Below are positions 10,218 through 20,200 of a stretch of 36,606 nt of DNA, one piece after another. The DNA is taken from positions 1-36,606 of the forward strand of contig JAFGAF010000363.1 in NCBI GenBank assembly GCA_016933815.1, written 5' to 3'. Within the stretch, counting starts at the first letter, position 1; the number at the start of each line of letters is the position of its first letter. The notes beneath the pieces are model-generated. The model was not told the DNA's origin. It did no database searches and worked only from the letters and a program-made list of their open reading frames with translations. The DNA comes from Prolixibacteraceae bacterium. GTDB lineage: Bacteria > Bacteroidota > Bacteroidia > Bacteroidales > Prolixibacteraceae. Position numbers and translations under genes: made by a program.

Positions 10218-12539
10218 TTATTCAATATCAACTAAATCGAATTCCAATGCTTTATCGATTTGGTGTACCACACCTGTTGAAATAATGTTGGGGTACATGC
10301 TCGAAGCAGTACTCAAACTGCGTGCACAAATGCGGTTGGTATATTCCGACTCGTTAACAGTAGCAAAATTGCTGTTGTTTTTGGCCTTTATGTTGATCAG
10401 GTCGATACCCGGTTGTATATAAACTTTTGCTTTGCGAGCAGCTAAACCATTTCCGGCAGGGATGGTGTATGCTGTAGGATAATAACCTGCGGGCAATTTT
10501 CCATCGGTAAAAATCATGTCGCCTTCAATAAAATGCATCTTAACAAATCGCTCGAGATTCTTACCGGTAAGGGTATCGGCACTTATGGCATTCAACGCAT
10601 CGGCAGTTGGTGCCAATATGGTATATATTTGATTTTGCGACACAAAACTGTAACGATATTGCTTATCGAGTGCCAAACCGGCCTTTGCTATAAGGGCATG
10701 AAACTCGGGAAAGTTAATCGATACCATACCATATATTTGTGTTGACGAGAAATTGAACCACGACTGAATGCGGTAGGTGTCGCCATTGTCAACATCCTCG
10801 CTAATTTTAAACGGTTTTATATCAACTGAAGTAGAACCTTGGTAACCGCGCACTGTAGGTGCTGTACCCTTGGCAATGCCGGTAACATTGTCCCAAATAA
10901 TGTGGTTTCCGGCCATTGTTTTCAAAAACTCTTTGCGGGCTATGCCCCTGTGTTTTTCAACGGCTACATGGTTCAAAAGCAACAAACGAAGCGGAGTTGG
11001 CTCGTTAATACGATAACCTTGCAATACCGGATAAGGAGTAATTACTGTAAAATACTCATAAACAACATTGTTGTATTCAAAATAAGTGTACAACAACGAT
11101 GAGTCGCCATCGAGGGTTAAATCGTCGGGGGCAAACAAGGTATATTCTTCATCCTGACGTTTTAACGACGAAAGCAAACCGGTATATTCAATGGCGTTCA
11201 TTAAGGTTGAATAACCTTTTTGACGATAAACAGGCCCGGTTACACTTTTAAATGCACGTGGTACAATTGGTTGGTTAACACCAAGAAAAGTTGTATTGCT
11301 ACCAAATTCTTTCTCAACAATCGACGATTGGTCCAAATACACCAAATCGCGTTCGCCATTGTAATATCCTTTTTGCAAGTCGGATTCGAAAATTGGGTTG
11401 GCCGAGAAGTAAGAGTTAACAATTATTTTCATGATCCTCTCAGGCACTTCTTCGAGGCTTCCCCACTGGTTTCCTCCTTTAATATATTGATCAACAAAAG
11501 TATCAAAAGCCTCGTTGGTAGGTGCAACCAAACCATGATGGAACCTGATGGTAACATTGTTGGGCATACCTGCTCCGCCAAGGGGCGCTTTGGTGTCTTC
11601 ATTGGTAATATCGAAAGCAAGTGACGGATAACTTAGGTTGAAGAGCGAATCGACAGCCAAACCTTCGGAAGCACCGGCTTGATTAAAGGTTTCATCTTCG
11701 TTGTAACTTAACGACGGAAAACGGTTTACCAAATCGATAAACTTGCTGTAGCTGTGGCTATCCCTTTTCTTACGTAAAATTTCGTTGGCATTGAGCAAGG
11801 GCGTTACTACCTTATCGATACGATAAACGATACCGTTTTCGGCAAAACTTTCGTCGCTTACAATTTTGGCATCAACAAAATAAATATCGTCGGGGTTATC
11901 GAAACTTTTTCCGAAATAGAAATTGAAATCGGAAGGTTGTAAATCGTAAATGCTGAAATATTCAGAATAAAAGAATGGGGCAAACTTACGAGTATCGTTA
12001 ATAATTACCCTTTTCCAGTTAGTGGTAGTTGTATCAACAATAATGAGGTCGCGGGTGTTTTCACCTATATCTTTTATTCCAAAGCGGTAATTGTTTTTTT
12101 GCAAAAGCGTTTCGCGCTTAAACCCACGTGGTTTATCGTTGTATGGGTCATCAACATCGATCCAGCCGTTAACATCGAGCGAACGGAGTTGATCGCGGCT
12201 CCAGGGGTTTTGCACTATGTGAAACTCTACCAATTCAGTCAGTTCATCCAAGGGAATATCTTCAACCGAATTATACGTCGGGTGCTGTTGGAAGAATTCA
12301 TCGAACGCTTGGTTGGTTGGAGCCAAAACCGTGTAACTACCCGACACATCAATAATGGTATCGTAATTGGAAATTTCGACACATTTGGCAAATGTTGAAA
12401 GAAGGGTGTCTTTTTTCAACTGTGTATATACCTTTCCTTCGAGCCATTCGGGCCTTTCGTATTTATCGAAGTCGTCTTTGCAAGCAAAGCCCAATATCAA
12501 AATTAAGCATGTAATTATAAAAAGTTTTCCTTTCATCAT
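10218..12539 (-). CDS. Lipoprotein with about four tandem FAS1 (fasciclin) domains
   Basis: MMKGKLFIITCLILILGFACKDD lipobox. Four FAS1-like motif sets: YTVLAPTNQAFDEFF; HHGLVAPTNEAFDTFV; YTLFAPDDLTLDGD; YTILAPTADALNAI...VKMHFIEGDMI...GVVHQIDKALEF. Confidence 0.88.
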   Translation of the reverse strand: MMKGKLFIITCLILILGFACKDDFDKYERPEWLEGKVYTQLKKDTLLSTFAKCVEISNYDTIIDVSGSYTVLAPTNQAFDEFFQQHPTYNSVEDIPLDELTELVEFHIVQNPWSRDQLRSLDVNGWIDVDDPYNDKPRGFKRETLLQKNNYRFGIKDIGENTRDLIIVDTTTTNWKRVIINDTRKFAPFFYSEYFSIYDLQPSDFNFYFGKSFDNPDDIYFVDAKIVSDESFAENGIVYRIDKVVTPLLNANEILRKKRDSHSYSKFIDLVNRFPSLSYNEDETFNQAGASEGLAVDSLFNLSYPSLAFDITNEDTKAPLGGAGMPNNVTIRFHHGLVAPTNEAFDTFVDQYIKGGNQWGSLEEVPERIMKIIVNSYFSANPIFESDLQKGYYNGERDLVYLDQSSIVEKEFGSNTTFLGVNQPIVPRAFKSVTGPVYRQKGYSTLMNAIEYTGLLSSLKRQDEEYTLFAPDDLTLDGDSSLLYTYFEYNNVVYEYFTVITPYPVLQGYRINEPTPLRLLLLNHVAVEKHRGIARKEFLKTMAGNHIIWDNVTGIAKGTAPTVRGYQGSTSVDIKPFKISEDVDNGDTYRIQSWFNFSSTQIYGMVSINFPEFHALIAKAGLALDKQYRYSFVSQNQIYTILAPTADALNAISADTLTGKNLERFVKMHFIEGDMIFTDGKLPAGYYPTAYTIPAGNGLAARKAKVYIQPGIDLINIKAKNNSNFATVNESEYTNRICARSLSTASSMYPNIISTGVVHQIDKALEFDLVDIE

Positions 12540-12578
12540 CGCGATATTGCATTAATATGGAAAAAAATTAACGAACGT

Positions 12579-12586
12579 CAAAAATA
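12579..12586 (-). promoter_or_regulatory. Putative Bacteroidota -7 element (TATTTTTG) for the FAS1-SusCD operon
   Basis: Minus strand TATTTTTG matches TAnnTTTG, about 40 nt upstream of the 12539 start; no clear -33 TTG. Confidence 0.35.
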
Positions 12587-12721
12587 TAAAATTGATAATT
12601 AAACATCGTGGTTAAAAATTGCTTATTGGTATAAAATTTCTAATCCCGATCAATTGTGCATATTTTTATCATTATTGTACGATTTGTGATACATTTACCC
12701 CCTAAGCCGATTAAACAATTA

Positions 12722-15700
12722 CTAATCAACAGGCCACATTTTATCCCTGAAATTTGCCGGAGTTACATTAAAATACTCTCTGAAACATTTCACAAAATAC
12801 GACAAATTATTAAAACCTGTTAGAAACGAAACCTCTTTAATGCTGTAATTTTGCTTAATGAGTAAGTCGTGTGCTTTGTGCAAACGGGTTATCCTTAAAA
12901 ACTCAACCGGCGAATAATTTGTAAGCGCTTTTATCTTTCGATACAACTGCGTAGTACTCATGTTCAATTCGGTCGACAACTCTTTTACATTAAAATCGGG
13001 ATCGGCAATGTGCTTATCGAGCAATTTTTTAACTTTCTTCAGAAAAACATCGTCGCGGGTAAGGTTCTGTGTTGAAACCTCCACCATAAAGTTTTGCTGC
13101 TTGTATTTTTCGTGAATGAGTTTTCGGTTATGAACCAGCTGAGCTATTTGTGATAACATGACACCCGTTTCGAAAGGCTTAACAATGTATGCATCGGCAC
13201 CGGTTTTGTAACCTGAAATCATATTGTCGATGGAATTTTTAGCCGTTAACACTATTACAGGTATGTGGCAGGTACGAATATCTTCTTTAATACGTTTAAG
13301 CAACTGAAATCCGTCGAGTTTTGGCATAACAATGTCAGTAAGTACAATATCGGGTACAATGTCAACAGCCAGCTCAAATGCTTTTTCGCCGTTATCGGCT
13401 TCGTAACATGTATAAATACGCGACAGCAAATCAAACATGTAACGCCTCAAGTCGTCGTTATCTTCAACAATAAGCACTTTGGTTTGCAACTTATCGGTAC
13501 TTATAAAATCTGTATCCGAATCGTACTTTAACAAATCTCGTCTTATTTTGTCTTCGGGAGCCATAATTTTGAGATTTGTTTTGTTGGCCACATATAAACT
13601 ATCGGCTTTAGAATAAGGCAAAGTAACATAAAAGGCAACCCCTTTGTCGGCAATATTTTCGGCCCAAATTCGGCCTTTGTGCAAATCGACCAATGATTTA
13701 GCAAACGAAAGTCCGATGCCTGCTCCCTCAACTTTATCGTTAGTTTTATAAAATCTTTCAAATATTCGCTCCTCGTCGCCAATGGGTAGCGAGCTGCCCT
13801 CGTTAAATACTTTGATACAAATTTCGCCATTGGCAGTATCGTTGTGAGGTATTTTACTAATTTCAAGTTCAACTTCGATACAGTGATTGGGCGGGGTATG
13901 TTTAAAGGCATTCGAAAGTAAATTGTACAACACCTCGTCGATTTTAGTTGAATCAACATTCAAATAAACAGGATTATCGGGCAATTTTAATTTTAACTCA
14001 ACATTTTTTTGCTTTTCAAAAGCTTTAAAGTTTATCGAAACATCGTTAATAATCTGCCCCATGTTCTCGTACTGTAAGTTGAGCTTCAAATTACCGCTGT
14101 CCATTTTTCTGAAATCGATAATCTGGTTAATCAACTTCATTATATATCGTGCATTTCGGTGCATCAGGTAAATGTGGTTGTGCCACTTTGTATTCACCTC
14201 ATTTTTGTTGATAATCATATCCTCAATTGGCGATACAATGAGGTTTACAGGTGTTTTCAACTCATGGGCAAGGTTGGCCAAAAACAACATTTTCGACTCG
14301 TTGTTTTCGATATTTATTGCATATATCCGTTTTTGGAATTGCTCGCGCTGACGATTGAAGAATATCAATATTGCCAAGGTAATTAATGCCATCGAAGTTA
14401 TCAGATATACCACAATCATGTAAACCGACTTGTACCATGGGGGCAATATTGTTATGGTTAGCATTTTTGCATTACTGCGGGCATTATCGGCACTAAGCGC
14501 ATAGGCTTCGAGAACATATTTACCGGCGGGCAACTGGGTGAAATTTATGTGCGACTGATCGGCGGTTAAGTTGTGCCAACGTTTGTAGTAATTATGAAGT
14601 GTATAAACCACCTTATTCCCTTTTGGATACTGATAGTGCAAAGCCGATACGCCTATCGAAAAAGTATTGTTTTTGTAAGGCAAAATAATTTGTTCGGTTT
14701 GATTTAACGACTTTTCAAGAATGCATTTCCCATCTATAGTTTCGCCAGCCTTACAAATTTTATCGCCAAGCATTAAGTTATTTAGAAAAATTTTGGGCGG
14801 TATTTTATTCAGCACAATTTCATCGGGGTAAAAGGCTGTAAAACCATTTTCACCACCAAAAAACAACATACCATTATCAGACTTAAAAAACGAATTAACC
14901 AAAAAAACATCGCTTTGTAATCCGTCGGTTGATGAGTAATTCGAAAACTGGCAGGCATCATCGTGCATGGTTAAATGGCTCAAACCTTTTCCTGTACTTA
15001 TCCACCATTGATTGTTATAAACTTTAATAACGCCCATTACATCGTTTCCTGACAAGCCTTGGCTTTCGCCAATGTATGCAAATTTATTACTAACGGGGTC
15101 GTAAATATTAATTCCACCACCTTGAGTGGCTATCCATATTTTTCCGCCGTAGTTTTCACTTAAGCTATTTATTTCGTTGTTGTTTAAACTCAAGCCATCG
15201 TTACAAGTACCAACAATTCTTTTAAACGTAAAAACCGGCTTTTGCTTACCGTCCCAAACATAATTAGCAACATCCTGTTCCATTAAATTAAGTCCGTTTC
15301 CGGTAGCCACCCACAAACGCGAATTGGAATCAATGAGAATATCGGTAACTACATTGTCGGAAATTGACGTCGAATCATTCCTGTCGTATATAAAGCTGAA
15401 TGCTTTACCTTTTTTTTGTCCATCGGGATTTGGGATAAAGACCAAACCGTATTTCATTGATCCGCACCAAAGATTGTTGTTGCGATCGATTAAAATTTTA
15501 CGCACATTACTTTCAAATATCTGATCGGATTGAAAATGTGAAATTTGCCAGGATCCTTTTATCAAACTGAGTTTGCTTAGCCCCCCCGAGTGCCCTACCC
15601 AAAAAACCGAATCGTTTTGTTTTGCGATGTCCCACACCGCATTAATTGTTTTACCATTTACCCTTTGCGGCCCGCCAATACGATCAAAACTTAGCTCCGA

Positions 15701-16867
15701 AATTGAGTTTCGATCAAGTTTAGAAATATTCAAACCTCCTGAGCGCAAACCAACAAGCAAGTAATCGCGATTGCCGTTAAAGCACATAACAGCATTCGAT
15801 CTGATTGATTGATCGTTAAACGGATCGTGCCTGAAAGTGTAAAAAGCCTTCCGGTTAAGATTCATAATACTAATTCCCTGTCCCTGATGCCCAATCCATA
15901 AGTTACCCGAAAAATCGTTAAACAAACACAGAATAACACTGTTCAGCAGCGTGCCTAAACGGTTAGGATTTGAATAAAAAACCTGTTCCGATGCAGTATT
16001 AAAATCGTACGACAAAAGCCGAACATCGAAACAAGCGGCATAAACACGTCCGTCGGAGCCAAACAGTGAGGTACGAATATTTTGATTTACAAAAAAATGA
16101 TCGGAAAACCCCCTGGCCAAATGATCGAAAACCCAAACTCCATCAGAGGAAGATAAAAGCATTTTTGATTTTATGGAATCACTGTAAATATCGTTCACAA
16201 CAGCATTAAGCCTGTCGGTATAATCAACCAGCAAGGTAGTATCCTTGCCATCAAAATGAAAATACATTCCATAAATATTAGCAGTATTCGATTCGTAATG
16301 ATTCGACGCGCCATAAAACATATTGTTTAAGCTTGCAGTTACATGAAAGTAAACATTTTGGTAGTTCTCTCCATGTAATTCAATTGGCTTAATTTTGTAG
16401 TCGTCGGTATAAACCTGCCCTACAGGCATGCGATAAAAACCCTCAACAGTATGTATCAATAAGTAATTTTCGAGCTGACTGATGTACAATATATTAATAG
16501 GATCGTTTGACTCACGCTGAAAATTAAATGTTTCAAAACGGTTATTTTGCATATTGAACCTTATCAGATTTTTTTCGGTTGCTATCCACAAATTTCCGTT
16601 TGTATCGAGCATCAATCTTTTCACTTTTTTGTCGGGCATACTGAAATTATCGCCCAAAACCGGTCTGAAATTAGTAAAACTGTGGCCATTGTAACAAACC
16701 AATCCCGACCAGGTTGCCATCCAAACTCGCCCCTGATTATCCTCAACCATGTGGTTGATTTCGCCCGAAATAAGCCCGTCGGCAGGCTGCAAATGAGTAA
16801 ATTGTTCAGCCTCAGCAATATTTACAATTGAAAGTATCAACACCAAAACACCCAATACAATTCTCAT
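12722..16867 (-). CDS. Hybrid two-component system regulator (periplasmic propeller sensor, histidine kinase, receiver, AraC-type DNA-binding domain)
   Basis: Repeated propeller motifs (DNQGRVWMATWSGLVCYNG, DTNGNLWIATEKNLIRFN, DSNSRLWVATGNGLNLM); Y_Y_Y-like region; H-box FLANLAHELKTPVNLIVSP; ATPase NLLSNAFKHTP, GAGIGLSFAKSLVDLH; receiver VLIVEDNDDLRRYM...DIVLTDIVMPKLDG...GADAYIVKPFE; C-term LSTELNMSTTQLYRKIKALTNYSPVEFLRITRL. Confidence 0.97.
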   Translation of the reverse strand: MRIVLGVLVLILSIVNIAEAEQFTHLQPADGLISGEINHMVEDNQGRVWMATWSGLVCYNGHSFTNFRPVLGDNFSMPDKKVKRLMLDTNGNLWIATEKNLIRFNMQNNRFETFNFQRESNDPINILYISQLENYLLIHTVEGFYRMPVGQVYTDDYKIKPIELHGENYQNVYFHVTASLNNMFYGASNHYESNTANIYGMYFHFDGKDTTLLVDYTDRLNAVVNDIYSDSIKSKMLLSSSDGVWVFDHLARGFSDHFFVNQNIRTSLFGSDGRVYAACFDVRLLSYDFNTASEQVFYSNPNRLGTLLNSVILCLFNDFSGNLWIGHQGQGISIMNLNRKAFYTFRHDPFNDQSIRSNAVMCFNGNRDYLLVGLRSGGLNISKLDRNSISELSFDRIGGPQRVNGKTINAVWDIAKQNDSVFWVGHSGGLSKLSLIKGSWQISHFQSDQIFESNVRKILIDRNNNLWCGSMKYGLVFIPNPDGQKKGKAFSFIYDRNDSTSISDNVVTDILIDSNSRLWVATGNGLNLMEQDVANYVWDGKQKPVFTFKRIVGTCNDGLSLNNNEINSLSENYGGKIWIATQGGGINIYDPVSNKFAYIGESQGLSGNDVMGVIKVYNNQWWISTGKGLSHLTMHDDACQFSNYSSTDGLQSDVFLVNSFFKSDNGMLFFGGENGFTAFYPDEIVLNKIPPKIFLNNLMLGDKICKAGETIDGKCILEKSLNQTEQIILPYKNNTFSIGVSALHYQYPKGNKVVYTLHNYYKRWHNLTADQSHINFTQLPAGKYVLEAYALSADNARSNAKMLTITILPPWYKSVYMIVVYLITSMALITLAILIFFNRQREQFQKRIYAINIENNESKMLFLANLAHELKTPVNLIVSPIEDMIINKNEVNTKWHNHIYLMHRNARYIMKLINQIIDFRKMDSGNLKLNLQYENMGQIINDVSINFKAFEKQKNVELKLKLPDNPVYLNVDSTKIDEVLYNLLSNAFKHTPPNHCIEVELEISKIPHNDTANGEICIKVFNEGSSLPIGDEERIFERFYKTNDKVEGAGIGLSFAKSLVDLHKGRIWAENIADKGVAFYVTLPYSKADSLYVANKTNLKIMAPEDKIRRDLLKYDSDTDFISTDKLQTKVLIVEDNDDLRRYMFDLLSRIYTCYEADNGEKAFELAVDIVPDIVLTDIVMPKLDGFQLLKRIKEDIRTCHIPVIVLTAKNSIDNMISGYKTGADAYIVKPFETGVMLSQIAQLVHNRKLIHEKYKQQNFMVEVSTQNLTRDDVFLKKVKKLLDKHIADPDFNVKELSTELNMSTTQLYRKIKALTNYSPVEFLRITRLHKAHDLLIKQNYSIKEVSFLTGFNNLSYFVKCFREYFNVTPANFRDKMWPVD

Positions 16868-16894
16868 ACTATAAAAAATTTAGACAATGTATAT

Positions 16895-16902
16895 CAAAAA
16901 TA
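16895..16902 (-). promoter_or_regulatory. Putative -7 element (TATTTTTG) for the HTCS gene
   Basis: TAnnTTTG match about 28 nt upstream of the 16867 ATG. Confidence 0.45.
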
Positions 16903-17002
16903 AGTGCCACAATATAATAAAAACACAGCTATATTTATTACATTTATACCACAATAAAAAGTACACAAATACACAAAGCCTTGTACTCAGGCCTTTTAAG
17001 CA

Positions 17003-17010
17003 TATTTTTG
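17003..17010 (+). promoter_or_regulatory. Putative -7 element (TATTTTTG) pointing toward the T9SS-sorted protein
   Basis: Plus-strand TATTTTTG inside CATATTTTTGATATA, about 255 nt upstream of 17266. Confidence 0.3.
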
Positions 17011-17265
17011 ATATAAAATTGATTAAAACATATAATTCAACACATAAGTTAAAAAGCAACAAAGGCTCTTAGGGTGTAAATATTACTAAAAGGAGGGATA
17101 AAAAAACACACTGCCAAAAACATGTAATATTTGATCAACAAATGACTGAAATGTTTTATTAAAGAGCAATCATTTTCATTGCAACGTTGACAAATTATTC
17201 ACAATTTTAAAGAATTAAGGAAAATTTTAATACCTGAGATATTATTAACTATAATCTTAATCATT

Positions 17266-20200
17266 ATGAAGTTAAAACTTTTACTTTTAATGCTATTGGT
17301 GGCTTCGGCAACAGTGTTTGCCCAGCCTTACCGTAACTTAATTATTTCGGAAGTAAGGATGGACGATCATCACCATTCTTATATTGAGCTCTGCAACATG
17401 GGTACCGAACCAATAAATCTTAAAGATTTTGAAGTAGGCTCAATTTCACCTTGGGCTGATCCTTTTGTGCCCGGCACTTCTTTCACTATGCTTCACGACA
17501 AAGTTTTACAACCAGGCGAAACTTTCTTAATTGCTACAGTACGCGACTGGGTTAAAAAAATGTCGTTTGTTAAACCGCAAGATTTTGCTCCGCTAACCAA
17601 AGAGGATATATGGAAAAAAGCCGACATGCAGTTGCATGTTTACGAGTCGCCTTCGGAAAATTATCCCGAAGTACCCGACAGCGTAAGTGTAGGAGGAGGA
17701 GCACTAACAACATGGGGTGGCTCATATTGCTTTTACCTTCGCCATCACTTTGTTGATCCCGGAACTATGCAAAAAGACTCAGTGGTAGTTGATGCTGTTA
17801 ACGGTATTTTCACCGGCGAAAACGGCCGCCGTCCCAATGGAGACGCCAGCGATGTTGCCGGTATGGCCAGAGGTACTTACTTAGCTGTTTTGGTACGTAA
17901 ATTCAACGTAACAACAGGTAGCGGCGGTACCGAAGACTGGGAAATCACCCGTGGTCTCGATATCGAAGACTCAGAATGGTTGCCTATTCCTTTCTTGGTA
18001 GGTCATTTCGAACCAGGTCGCAAAGCTTTCTGGACATTAAAAGAACACGGCGATTTCAGAATTAACGAGCAAACCATTAAATCGAATACAATTGATATTG
18101 ATTGGACAAATATGACCATGACCGCTGAATGGGGCGTGCGCAATATGGACTCAATCATGAACGAATTCGATTATGCTCCGGGTGTAGGCTGGGGCTATAA
18201 ATTGGCACCAAGCAAAGAAGATTCAGCTTTCACTTCGGTACGCACCGGCGACGAGCTTACGCTTTACGCAACTGGTAACCAACTCGACATTTTCAATTTT
18301 AAAATTATTGCATTACCTCCAACCGACGATGACAACAGGGTTATCCCAAAAATGACCTACGGCGGCCCAGGCAACTGGTACACTCAGTTTGAAGTGACTG
18401 AAGACATGCCGGGAATGGACACCATTAACGAAGTAGGTTACCAAACCCGTGTTGACTCACTGTTGAAGTACCTCGAAAAACCCGACCAAGCTTCTTGGGA
18501 AATTGTTTTCGTTGACGGAGTTGAACGTCCCGACCTTGTACGCGGCGACATACTGAAAGTAACTTCGGCCAAAGGTACTGCTAAAGAGTACTTTATCAAT
18601 GTTGAAGATTATTTGCCTAACGACAATGCTAATTTAAGCTCAATTACCTGGCCCGATATGCCCGAAGACATGAAAGGCATCTTAGGATGGGTAGGCGACA
18701 CCATTCCAACATTCTCGCCAACAAAACTCAGTTATGTGCTCAAATTACCTGTCGAAACACAAGGCATACCTGCTTTGGTTGCAAAAGCCGAAGATCCCGA
18801 TGCCGATATCGAAGTTGAAAGGGCAAAATCACTTGCAGGTTCAACTCCCGACCGTACAACCAAATTCCATGTAACAGCCGAAGACGGCATTGAGAAACAA
18901 ACCTATGCTGTTACTCTCGAAAAAGAAAAAGACCTTAGCTCGGCAAAAACATTTAGTGCTGAACCATTTATCTCGCAATTTGTATTCCGCGCCAACTGGC
19001 ACCAATTCTTTATCGAAATTGTAAACCCTGGCACCGAACCGCTCGATTTAAGGAACTACTGTATTGTTCGTAGTGGTGATCAAGACCCACAAAATGCAAT
19101 TACTGTTAGTTCGGGTGTTGATGATTTTGCTAACCGTTACTCGCGCTACGTGCCCGGTTATATTTGGCAAGACGAAACCGACTGGGCAGTTCAACCTTCG
19201 ATTTTGGTTCCCGACGTTAGCGTTAACCCAATTGTTCAACCTGGCGATGTATTCGTATTAGCTTGGGCACACGACAACTACGACAACGGTGCTCCTACAC
19301 GTATGTGGGAAAACTTCGACGAAATTGATGTGAACTTCAAAAACGAATTTAACCCTTGGGGTATTGAATTTGGCGACGACGATATGGCCAACTATGAAAA
19401 CGTTATGGGCGGATGGTACAACAACTCGTGGATTTTGTACAAAATAACCAACGACTCGGTTCTTAACGGTTTAAAACCATTAACCGATCCGAACGACGCT
19501 ACTCCGCTCGATGTTATTGGACATTGTAATCTTCAGGTTTTCGACCAAATTGAAGGTAAAACTTACGATCAAAACTCAGGTTTGAAAAGAAGGCCCGAAA
19601 TCCAATACGGTAACACAACTCCTGGCGGATCGTTTGGCGACGGCACCGAAGGCACTTCGGAATGGTTTTACACCACATCGGGGTACTGGGATGCTTTAGG
19701 CTTCGGCTGGCCAACCAACAACTACATGAACAGCGATGGCATTGGATCGCACGATTTCGACCCAATTACCATTTACTATTCAACCGTTGTTTCGGGTGTT
19801 TACATTGTTAGCGAAGGCTACTCAATGAACGAAACCATCAAAGGACCTGAGCCGGGTATTACCATCGACGATTTCCTTATCAACATTGTAAAACTCGACG
19901 AAGGACAAACGCTTACCATGAAACGCGGCGAAACTGTTTTAACAGGTGCCGATATTCTTGAGAATGGCGATGTACTTGAAGTAGAAGCAGCTCAGCCCGA
20001 ATTGGGTCAAACCGAAAAGAACAAGAGTGCTTATACAATCGAAGTTAAAGAAGGCGCATTGGATAACGATGCTACGCTTACATCTACTACTTACGAAATC
20101 ACCATCGATGGCGAAACCGCTATTATTGCAGGCATTGCTCCTAACACCAAGCTTATTGATGTTTACAACAATGTTACTGCTCCTGCAACAGTTGCCCAGT

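Noticed and set aside
1-16867. Calling the locus a classical polysaccharide utilisation locus
   Set aside because: No glycoside hydrolase, lyase, sulfatase or esterase is visible in the window; SusCD plus HTCS alone does not prove a glycan substrate.
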